Shown here: positions 24,334-33,795 of the stretch, piece by piece
Layout: every line of letters begins with the position of its first letter
Position numbering within the stretch: position 1 is the first letter of the stretch
Source: Dermanyssus gallinae
Lineage: Eukaryota > Arthropoda > Arachnida > Mesostigmata > Dermanyssidae
Reading direction: 5' to 3'
Length of the DNA stretch: 64,000 nucleotides
Assembly (NCBI GenBank): GCA_003439945.1
Contig: QVRM01002755.1
Span: 693,001 to 757,000 of the forward strand
Program-made: the position numbers and the translations under genes
The notes under the pieces: generated by a model
Told to the model about the DNA's origin: nothing
What the model saw: the letters and a program-made list of their open reading frames with translations, nothing else
The model's database searches: none

Positions 24334-24400
24334 GGTTTCTTAACACCTTAGTTGGGTAAATTATACACATTAGACACGGATCGTACTTTTTGCACATCAC
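24252..24400 (-). mobile_element. (TAA)n tail plus last ~65 bases of an I-like LINE
   Basis: A pure TAA array spans 24252-24332. Directly to its right, 24332-24375 resembles the 3' end of the LINE at 33.7 kb: GGTTTCTTAACACCTTAGTT and GGGTAAATTATA here, against GGTTTATTAACACCCAGGTT and GGGTAAAATTATA there. On the minus strand this is a LINE 3' end followed by a microsatellite-like tail. It is an extreme 5' truncation. Confidence 0.55.
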
Positions 24401-25701
24401 TTCGCATAGATGCCTATGTTGACTTTTTTTTTTATTTTGTGTGTCTGCATTATAGTGTCAAACGCGCTCGTCTTATGTAAGTGACTGCAGTTCCTCTTTC
24501 ATTAGAGTCTCCTTCAAGACACGAGCTATTCAACAAAACGGGGTTAGCCACAATCAGTAGCTAACCCAAAACCCCGTCTTGTGGACATATACTATAGTTC
24601 TACGTCGACTAATTTTCTTCAGGCCTAATATTGCCAGGCCTAAATGGTAAAAGCCCAAATATTGTGGGCTTTTACCATTCAGTATCTAGCCTTCTCTCGT
24701 CTATACAATCAATTGCCTTTGCCAATCCGTAACCCTGCGTTAATGGTGCTACTATCATATAGATCCAAAATCGTACTGAAGAGAGCAACGGGCTGTGTCC
24801 GTCGCTCTGGGTCACCCCTGTGCTCTGCATCAGTCTTTTCACAATTCCCAACCCATACTGTGCCTTCCTTAATGATGCTTCTCAAAACCCATGTAGCATG
24901 CGGCCTTGAGACCTATAAATACTGCGGTCACCTTGGCAACAACGTATCGTGAACGCCCGACGTTACGTTTACACGAATCAATATCTGCGTTTAGCAGCAA
25001 AATGACTACAAATTTTAAAAGCGCGCATTCTCTTGCGTAGCTGGATGCGCAACACGTATCTCCGTCCGATATGGTTGCCGATCATGATTGAGTATCTATG
25101 CCGTAGCTGCTTGCTATAGACCGCAATTCCGAAGCACGTAGCACATCATCGATTTTCAATTCAAATAATATCAATAACACTTTTATTCTAGGCGTTACTC
25201 AGTTGTATCCGTTGGTGTTATTTTCAGCTTCTCAGCCTCCCGAGGAGCCAACTGGCCGTACCTTATTTACCGGCTAATGGCTTGGCTTCAATTATTTAGC
25301 ACGTGCGCTATACGCAAATAGGTAATACGAGTAGAGCAGTGTATATTCATCATAATACGAATGACATTTGTTTTACCTTGTTTCAAGCAGAGGCGTGTTC
25401 TAGTCGTCTACTCGTTTTGATTATTGTTATTTTCGATTTGCTCGGTCCCACAACATTATAGCTGGATGGACGAGGGTGGAGTGCCTAAGCTGTGCAGCCG
25501 CTAGGTATATGTACATGTCGTTCTGTGTACACTAGAGATTCGATTGCTGTTGCTCATAGTCCACATTGTTCACCTTTCGCAGGGATTTTTCCCTGTCGTT
25601 ACAGCAAAGCATTTCCATGGCTGCCTTTTTCACAGAGTTGCCTATTAGCGTCGATGTATGTAGGCTTTCAGCAGCTAATATAATGCTATCGTGCCGCAGG
25701 A
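24401..25701. other. Unassigned sequence with a perfect short hairpin
   Basis: At 24643-24679 two 15-base arms (AATGGTAAAAGCCCA and its inverse) flank a 7-base loop. A weaker hairpin based on GGGTTAGC lies just upstream at about 24540-24572. No gene is recognisable in the rest. Confidence 0.5.
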
Positions 25702-25825
25702 ACTGTTAGGGAAATCCTCGATATCTCAACATGTCTAACGTATATACTGCCGTTTTAGGCGCCTCTTAAAGCGGCAGCATAGGCGGAACGTTGAGATATC
25801 TAGGGTTTTCCAAACATTCCCTGTG
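25702..25825. repeat. Long imperfect hairpin
   Basis: The outer arms share GATATCTCAAC and about three quarters of the preceding 20 bases in inverted form. The inner part is a near palindrome around CTGCCG, GGCGCC and CGGCAG. The whole ~124 bases can fold on itself. It could be a small MITE or a structured RNA. No coding frame. Confidence 0.55.
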
Positions 25826-26122
25826 GCAGCATGGTTGCTGACTCCCAGCGGTATGCTTTTATCATCTACTCTTTATCGCCCAATGACAATTCATTCAACA
25901 GTAAGGATTGAATTGGTCAGATCGCATTTAAATAACATTTCGCATGCTAACAAATTAGTAAGTATTTACTCATTTCAACATAGGCCAACTCAAGCACCGA
26001 TAGCTCAGCTGTACTTCAAACATTCTTTGAAATCCAAAGTGAACTTTTTCAGACACATCGTATAGAATCGTGAATAGAAAGACGAACCCACATAAATTCA
26101 CCATGATCGGAGGCTTGAACGC

Positions 26123-26151
26123 GATATATATATATATATATATATATCGTG

Positions 26152-26187
<36 letters not shown>
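26123..26187. repeat. (TA)n microsatellite
   Basis: Two TA arrays separated by CGTGTATATGTA. It ends exactly where the next inverted-repeat element begins. Confidence 0.9.
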
Positions 26188-26188
<1 letters not shown>

Positions 26189-26450
26189 CAGAGAGATTTC
26201 GAAAGCTATATAAGGAATTGTAAAGCTCGTTAAAGGAGATATTTTTCCTAATGGAACATGGTCTCTGAGAAGTTTTGTTTTGGAGTGAGAGTGATATTAC
26301 TAAAACACGTGGCACTAGTGTTGCTGCTCGATATGGGAGCACAAAATGTGCAATTGCGAGACAAATAGTTCTCGTATACAGAAATTAAGCACACCGCCGT
26401 GTGCTTTTCTTTCTATAGTTTTCGAAATCTTTCTGCTACACCCTGCATAA
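26188..26450. mobile_element. Small inverted-repeat element related to the 31-kb fold-back element
   Basis: The right end, read inverted, is CAGGGTGTAGCAGAAAGATT and the left end starts CAGAGAGATTTCGAAAGC. Both are flanked by TA-rich sequence. Internal landmarks match the fold-back element at 31147: GCTCGTTAAAG, GGAACATGGTCTC, GGAGTGAGAGTGA, GGGAGCACAAAATGTGC and TTGCGAGACAA, in the same order. It has no transposase and would need help in trans. Confidence 0.65.
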
Positions 26451-26537
26451 ATATATATATATATAGACCGACATAGCCCGCCGGCAAATTTATTTGTCCA
26501 TGTTGTCTGTTATCACAATGTGTCACATAACGAACAG

Positions 26538-26539
<2 letters not shown>

Positions 26540-26582
<43 letters not shown>
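26540..26582. repeat. (TA)n microsatellite
   Basis: About 21 TA units. Confidence 0.95.
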
Positions 26583-26583
<1 letters not shown>

Positions 26584-26929
26584 TAAAAGCAAATATTTGC
26601 CGAGCATGGTTAGCGGCACATACTGCCCTGAGTGTCAATGGCTCAAGGTCAAGATTAAGTTTGTGTTTTCTTTTCGACCCTTAGTTTGTACTACTCTCAT
26701 CGCACAACACAAGTAAAATAATTTTGCCAAGCTCTTCATCTAACAAAAAAGCGTCACAAGAGTAACATAATATGCCACAATCAGTTTTATTTAAATAGGT
26801 GGGCGCGATCAGGCTGCGCGTGCGCTCGTTTTGCCATACGCTAAGCGATATCATATTATAATCCATTTACATTTATTAATACCAACCCGTGGCTGCACCT
26901 GTACCAAGCGCTAAGGTCAGAGCTCCTTG

Positions 26930-28030
26930 GTCCAATGCCCGCGCTCCGCCCGCTTTCAATCATCTAGACAGCTCTGATCGCGTTCCGGAGACCTGCCGGA
27001 ACTAGGACGACTTTGCTCGCGATGGTGCGATACACCAGACTTACTTCTATGGTTTTTGCCTTGTGGATCGAGCGGAGTTTGTGCAAGCTCTTGGCTGCCT
27101 GGAACGCCATATCGGGCCTGACCGAAGCCGTATATAGTGTGATAGATTGTGCCACTGTTCTCAATAGCCTCCTCTTGACGTCCGACGTTCTTTCACTCTA
27201 GGCGTCAGTCTAGCAAAATCTCACTCTAGGCATCAGTCTAGCGAGACACCTGCTAGATCCTTCTCTTTTATTTAGCGTAGTCACTCCAAGGTACTTCTAG
27301 ACGGCGTTGCCAGCCGCGGTGATGGAGATTCATCTTGTCCTCTTCCTGCTTGCGAGTCCTGCTTGCGCAGTGACCCTGTATGTCCTGTCCCCCGTTTCGA
27401 GGCCCCTCTTGCTAAAACATGATAAGGTTATGCTCCGCAGGAATTGCCCTGCAGTCTAAGCAAAAATAGCCTGGCAGTCACTAGTGTGGTGGCAGAAAGA
27501 AGTTGGCAGAAGACCCAAGCGGAGAAAGCCTTAGGATATTTCAGAAGAAAGAACAAAAACTTTTTTCAATAATTTGCTCTCTGCTCTGCTTCTGCGCCAC
27601 GTCTGTTCCCTGGATCTCCTTTCTGGCTATCTTAGTTGTGTTGCCTGTACCGGTAATCCCGCGCCTCAGCCTGTCTTCTGTCACCTCCTTCAGCTTTTGC
27701 TTGAGCTCATCGTGTTCTCCGCTTGAGCTTCGTCCTTCCCTCTGAAGTCCTCAATGGCACCATCCGCTTACGCTCGGGCCTCTCCCTAAGCTCTCCCCGC
27801 CGCCTCACTCATGACTCTCGCTCCCCTCTCTGGGAGAGTTCCTTTAATTCACCATTAATGTCTACGGCTTTTAATAGTGCGACCACCTGATCAGTGTATT
27901 GTCGCATATCTCGGATCGCCTCTTAGCCTCCAGATCTTTATTAGCCTTTCGCTCTGACTCCTCCAAGCTTCGGCGCGTCCACCGCCTGCCCCTTTCTCTT
28001 TCGCGCCGGTAATGAACGGGGACAGAACGT
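26930..28030 (-). pseudogene. Decayed R1-like LINE (ORF1 coiled coil, RT palm end and thumb)
   Basis: On the minus strand, 28030-27550 reads as interrupted charged helical sequence (EESERKANKDLEAKRRSE), like the coiled coil of LINE ORF1. At about 27330-27260 there is a KYLGVTTLNKR motif, the end of an RT palm. From 27190 to 26965 follows RRLLRTVAQSITLY and then VSLVYRTIASKVVLVPAG, matching the RT thumb pattern in which the residues before VW are LLY and GAP or AAP. Several stops and shifts separate the pieces, and the endonuclease and RT core are missing. A dead remnant. Confidence 0.55.
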
Positions 28031-29306
28031 GCAATCGTCATGAAGCTACCGACGCCGGTACCGACGACGTCACTGCACGGTTTTGCTTCAAAAGTTTCAC
28101 TCGTATACGCTGTGCAACTGTACCCCTCTGACTATCAACGGACGAATATCGAACAATAGTTTCTTGTATTTAGCTTTTTGAGGCTCCGAAAGGGAAGAGC
28201 AGTGAGCTTGGAAAGGTCAGGCGCATAAGGCCATTATGAAATATAGAATACGCAGTAAAGCGTCAACAAAATATATAATGTGATGTCCGAAGTTAAGGTT
28301 AAGTGAAGCATATACTCATTTTATTTATTTACGTTTAGTTTGTAACAAATCGCATGACAGTTGCTCTACAAAAGTAAGCAGTTCAGAAACCGTTGAAAAG
28401 TTCTATTTTGGTATCTAGTGCGGAACTGCGAGCAGAACTGACTGCGCTACTGGTCACTGCCCTGATGACCCCTAGGCGTGCAGACGTGCACACGCAGATA
28501 TCTAAGAAACGTCAAGAATTTACCTAGCCTTACTTCCCACCTCTACATAAATGATCGGAGAAGTTCAATACCCTAAATTGAATTGTTTTTCATACAACCA
28601 CATGTCAACAGTGTACCAATAGGTATACATACGTGCATAAGACACTCTTCATGTAGGCGATGAAGCACCTCTCACACTGGACAAAGTTTGTCACTATGAC
28701 AAGATGCCACACTTTCCCCGCACTGCAGTTTAGCTTTGGCAGAAACTTAAAGAAAATCAGTTCTACGAATTGACTTCAGACAATGCCGTTGTTCACTCAA
28801 TAGTAGTAAGTTTTGCGCCAGTATCTGGATATATGCGGCTATCACATTAAATAAAGTATGCAACGCATATGTCAGATCCTAGCCTGCATCGGTCTACTAG
28901 AATTTAGGTCTTATCTCGTACCTTGTAGAGTTACCTTCGATCTTAACCTCATGCCGAATGTCACTTTAGTGATCAACCTTTCTGTTCACCCTGTAAATAT
29001 CTTAATTCTCTCTTTGTGTGGATTTATAATCTCTTATTCTAACATCACAAAGTCTACGGTGGTTTGTTTTTCGCTATCAGGGGAAGCTAAAAGGATGTTT
29101 ACGCTAGGTAGACAACACTTTTAGAACAGCAGCACAGTTGATACTCTTTACATCAGAGGAAGCGACTACAATATAGGCAATAACTTCGTGTTTATATTAT
29201 GGAATTTGCTACAAAAGAAACTTGAATATTGGACTTAGCACATTTGCCCACTGTTCTTCTCACTTGACCTTTTTTCTATGGTTTGTAGGTAAGACTTCCA
29301 CTCAAG

Positions 29307-29308
<2 letters not shown>
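28031..29308. other. Unassigned AT-rich sequence
   Basis: No gene or TE recognised on either strand. Confidence 0.5.

Positions 29309-29390
<82 letters not shown>
29309..29390. repeat. (TA)n microsatellite
   Basis: About 41 TA units. Confidence 0.97.
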
Positions 29391-29394
<4 letters not shown>

Positions 29395-30179
29395 TGTATG
29401 TATGGTAGACAATAGAGGAGATCTTTAACTAAAATATTAGGTGTCCTGAGTATTCTCGCAACGTGTCAAAACGTCATCCAGCAGATCCTGATTCTTACCT
29501 GCCAGACTTGCGCAGACCACATAGAGGTGATGATATTATACAGTTCCGTACTTTCCAAAATAGCACAGTATATTACCTTGTTAAAAATACTGAACATAGA
29601 AATAGTGTCATACCATGTATGAATTCGTCCGGGTTCAGAGTACTATGGCTGTGCCGACGTGCTACATATATGTAATGCACAAAGAACATGTTACCCATTG
29701 TTTCCAAAGTGGTTCGTGCCTTTAAAAGGTGCTGACTTTTTGTGGAGAATGTTTTACATGCCACTGTTCGACAATGAGCAAATTAGTCACTTACACTTTT
29801 GTTTAGGACATTAGGGAGCTGAGAGAACCTCGTATCCTGGGCGGGTGAGTATACTCGGCATTGGAACACTGTGGCTGAGAGGAGTTTGGACTAACATACT
29901 TTAGGAACCTAGTACGTAGAATTTTCATGCGAGGTTTATAGGGCAAGAGTCATTACACAGAAATTTGTTGCTGAGAAAAGCAATTATTTCGGTTTACCCT
30001 AACGCTAAAAAGTTGTACGCGTATTTTATAATTTTAACCTGAACATATTACATTCAAAAGTTGGAATTGTAACCATTACGATTTGTTCTACGAAATGTAT
30101 CCAATGTATATTTAATAAATCGAGAAAACATATAAAAATAGTAATAATTAAGATACAAATACAATATGTTTCTGTCCAT
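29391..30179. other. Unassigned sequence downstream of the synaptotagmin gene
   Basis: Contains only short frames. It lies 3' of the presumed end of the host gene. Confidence 0.4.
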
Positions 30180-30190
30180 TTTATTTTATT
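30180..30190 (-). terminator. Two overlapping AATAAA signals, possible polyadenylation site
   Basis: On the minus strand AATAAAATAAAA lies about 175 bases past the synaptotagmin stop codon. This is a plausible polyadenylation signal, but AT-rich sequence makes chance matches common. Confidence 0.4.
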
Positions 30191-30361
30191 TGCTCATCAG
30201 CAGCTAGATACGTTAAAAAAGTGTTTGCCCTCACATTAAAGCGTAGAGCAATCATGTGTCTAGCATGTGCCGACACCTTCAATATCATGGTTGCAGACCA
30301 GATAAACATTTCTTGGCACGAAATTCCCTTGGAGAGAGAGAGTGACAGGGTTTATAGTGGT

Positions 30362-30522
30362 CTAGTGATCTAGTGACCTGCTCCGGCTTAGGCTCAGTAG
30401 AGTCTTCGCGCGGAACCCCCTGGGGTCTTCAAGTTGGTGCCATTTCGAGATAATCTCCCCTGGTGCTGACATCATCTCTTGCCAGTGTGCAAGAGCATCC
30501 CCGCGCGCGAACATTGCCGGAC
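30362..30522 (-). CDS. Synaptotagmin-family gene, exon 8 (C2B end, WHxL)
   Basis: The acceptor is CTTTCGCAG at 30523-30531, and the exon opens with two bases that complete a glycine codon from exon 7. It reads GPAMFARGDALAHWQEMMS, then APGEIISKWHQLEDP and a basic, serine-rich tail, with TAG at 30362-30364. HWxxM followed by KWHQL is the conserved end of synaptotagmin C2B domains. Shadow frames on the same strand obscure it, so the splice phase is what selects this reading. Confidence 0.9.
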
Positions 30523-30904
30523 CTGCGAAAGGACTCTGTTATTGCCTGTTTTATTTCTGCCGTAATCGTCATTGTTGTTAATGCTACTGTTGTCGTCATT
30601 ATTATTATTATTATTGCCACAGCAAAGCCAAGATCGACCACGTACCTGCCACAGAGAATTGTCATTGAAACTACATCGAGGCATTACCAACATGATGTCG
30701 AGTAGTTACTCATACTTAGGCAATAATAATACAAGCAATTTTGTAAATATTATAAAATGAGTATGATAGTAATTGTGATGCCTGTACATATTAGTAAACC
30801 CTTGTTCGGAAAATATGACTATTATTAATTATAATATTTGTATCTACTGCTACCACTATTGCGTAGTAGAGCTGGCTTAATGGCAGCAGTTAACGTGCGT
30901 TCAC

Positions 30905-31046
30905 CTAGAATTATATTGCCGAGAACGAGATCTTGCGTAGGAACGTTGTCACGTGGGATTTTAGCGGCCACGATGGTAACCGATAGCGAAACCGAATCGA
31001 AGAATTTGCCAGGGATGTCGAAATTGAACGACTCGAACACTGATAC
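30905..31046 (-). CDS. Synaptotagmin-family gene, exon 7 (C2B middle)
   Basis: Acceptor GGAGGCAG before 31046, donor GTGAAC at 30899-30904. The exon reads VSVFESFNFDIP, then VSLSVTIVAAKIP and LVLGNIILG. FNESFxFDVP, a hydrophobic strand and LGxVxLG are the expected C2B strands. The two loop-3 aspartates of calcium-binding C2B domains are replaced (VAAK). A 1.07-kb inverted-repeat element begins only about 100 bases upstream of its acceptor. Confidence 0.9.
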
Positions 31047-31111
31047 CTGCCTCCGCCAACAAAGCCAGCGTTTGCGTTTGTTATTAGCGAATTTATTAAA
31101 TCAGCCTTCAA

Positions 31112-31115
<4 letters not shown>

Positions 31116-31146
<31 letters not shown>
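31116..31146. repeat. (TA)n microsatellite flanking the fold-back element
   Basis: About 15 TA units, ending exactly at the element's first base. Confidence 0.95.
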
Positions 31147-31149
<3 letters not shown>

Positions 31150-32218
31150 GGTGTGACAGGAAGGTTTTTAAAGCGATGCATAGAATTGTAGAGCTCGTTA
31201 AAGCAAATATTTTTTCCAATATAACATGGTCTCCAAGACGTCTTGTTTCGGAGTGAGAGTGAAAATACTACAATTTGTGACAATGGTGTTTTTGTCCGAC
31301 ATAGGAGCACAAAATGTGCTGTTGCGAGACAACCAGTCCTCCTAGACAGAAACTAAGCACACGTTCGTGTTCGTGATAAAATTCTCAGAAGAATATTCAA
31401 GGCCGGTCAGAAAACGCCCCATGGTCGCTTAGAAGAGAATTCGCCAAAAATGTAGTTCTTTATTAACGTTCACGCCAAATACTTCAAAATCATGACTCTA
31501 CAACCACTCACAACGCTAAAAACGGACATACTCAGCCAATGGGCAATTCAACGGCGATCATTTTGGTACCAAATGTGTGTCAATGCGAGCTGTGGTTGCG
31601 GAGTAATTACGAGTTTTCGGAGGGCATGTTGAGATTGAGTGCATGTAAAATGACTGTGTGGCGACGTTCACTACCGCCGACGTGTCGCGCGAGAGCCGCA
31701 GCGCGTCATTTTTCATGCACTTAATCTGGACATCCCGCCGAAAAATCGTAATTACTCCGCAACGACAGCTCGCATGGACATATGTTTGGTACCAAAATGA
31801 TCGCCATGAATTGCGCATTGGCTGAATATGTCCGTTCTGAGCGCTGTGAGTGGTTGTAGAGTTATGATTTTAAAGTATTTGGCGTGAACGCTAATAAAGA
31901 ACTACATTTTTGGCGAATTCTCTTCTAAGCGACCATGGGGCGTTTTCTGACCGGCCTTGCATATCTTCAGATGGAGCAGAATTTTATCACGAACACGAAT
32001 GTGTGCTTAGTTTCTGTCTAGGATGACTGGTTTGTCTCGGAACAGCACATTGTGCTCCTATGTCGGACAAAAACACCATTGTCACAAATTGTAGTAATTT
32101 CGCTCTCACTCCGAAAACAAGACGTCTAGAGACCATGTTCGATTGGAAAAAAATATTTGCTTTAACGAGCGCTAGAATTCTATTTGCATCGCTTTAAAAA
32201 CCTTCCTGTCACAACCTG
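31147..32218. mobile_element. Fold-back element, 1.07 kb, almost entirely inverted repeat
   Basis: The left end CAGGGTGTGACAGGAAGG matches the inverted right end CAGGTTGTGACAGGAAGG, and similarity continues inward for roughly 500 bases per arm with small differences. The centre, near 31690, is a short GC-rich spacer. TA flanks both ends, within TA arrays, which suggests Tc1/mariner-type insertion. There is no coding capacity. Shared internal blocks link it to the smaller elements at 26188-26450 and 43152-43350. It sits in intron 6 of the synaptotagmin gene, so the pre-mRNA would carry a hairpin with a long near-perfect stem. Confidence 0.85.
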
Positions 32219-32365
32219 TATATATATATATATATATATATAAAAATATATATATTATATATATATAGATAATAGAGTTAATATATATATTATAGATATA
32301 TATTTATACATTATATATATATATTTATATATATATAATATATTCTTTATACTATCTATATAATA

Positions 32366-32410
<45 letters not shown>
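32219..32410. repeat. Degenerate (TA)n region
   Basis: Mixed TA and AAT/TATTA blocks flanking the right end of the fold-back element. Confidence 0.9.
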
Positions 32411-32414
<4 letters not shown>

Positions 32415-33704
32415 TACATCAAAATTGAATACAAACTCAACTAATTAAAATTTAAGTCGATGCTGCAATAAATAGGGATAACCCTTGCTGCACTAAAATT
32501 GTTATCTGTTAGTTAAGTGTTATTTCATTTGGATTCACTAAGGTGTAATTCACCAGACTGTTGTAATTCAAAAAGCATCATGAATACTTTGAATGAAGCA
32601 GAATAATAACGTCTTATGTTTTACTGTCTACAGGAGATCTAAGTAGTTGTTCAGTCTCACTGTCATTTGGAAGGTAGATTTTCGGAAAAGCATTTCGGTT
32701 TTTGCAAGAGACTATCGACAAAAATAGTCACCAAAATTCTACAGGGGGCCGGAAAACACCGATAAAGAAAGAAGAACCAATAGTCCAGGGGGCTCGGAAT
32801 GGCCGTCCTTCTGCTTCTAACGTACTGAGAATCTCTCTGAGTCTTTAGAAGTTCATAAACTTCCACGGACGACCTAGCCATTCTGCTCACAGTGCGTGAA
32901 AAGTTGAAGGGGATACGCCACAAAGAAGAGCACAAGTAGCCATCGATATGGTGGTCAAGACTAGATGGTAGAGCACGGCCTTGAGCCAGCGCCCAAAAAA
33001 GCGAGGCCGTATTTCTTACGGGCCGAAAGAGGCATCCACTAAGCACGGGAAGGGAAGAACGGGGGTGAGCATAAAGATCAGCAGGTCCGCCCGATATTTT
33101 ATCATAATAGACACGGCCCTTTTGAGTAAGATGTACCTTGGTGGGGTAACCTCGAGGGCAGAAGGGCTGGCAATTAGTCTGGCCAAGATTCTGCCGCGAA
33201 CATGCGGAGCAACGAAATGTAAGAGAAGACTTTCTGCCGCGGTATCGGAGTCTACCGTCCTGCACACCGCTCCTACGAAGATCAAACGCTATAAAGCTGA
33301 TGATAGGCAAGAGAAAATTCCTGAGAAAACGCACAGAAACTGGTGATCAAATCGCCAGTGCATACAAAACATGTAAGACGGCGGTCATTTTTGCTATAGC
33401 AAGGCTGATATCGTAGCCCAAAGTGATCGGGGAAGCAACACGGAGGTAACAGAACCGGTTTTTACGAAAAACCGACGCCCGGAGACAGGGGCTTGGTACG
33501 AGTAACGAACCAAAACACCAGCGGACTGGACCGTCAGTTATCCCTGACCCACAGAATTGGTTCGACAGATCTGACGCAGGTATTGGTAGGGAACGATGCT
33601 TCCAAAAAATACGTGCGTTAGGAAAACAAAGACCCCGGACGTTAAGTGCGTTGTTTTTCTCTGGTGACGTCTCCGGTGATGCTCGAGGATGAGTGCAAAT
33701 AAAA
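32411..33704. other. Intron sequence with an unrecognised 223-codon minus-strand frame
   Basis: The frame at 32663-33334 (-) shows no C2, RT or other motif that I recognise. Its first codons are not preceded by a clear start or acceptor. It lies downstream of the LINE's 3' end and could be chance or a fragment of an unknown element. Otherwise nothing. Confidence 0.25.
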
Positions 33705-33795
33705 TATTATGGTTTATTAACACCCAGGTTGGGTAAAATTATAAACATATACATCTGACACAACTAGTGCTTCCTTCACGTCATTGGGTCTTCTC

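Noticed and set aside
32663..33334. 223-codon minus-strand open frame
   Set aside because: I tried to read it as part of C2B of the host gene. The translation does not fit, and exons 7 and 8 already complete the domain elsewhere.
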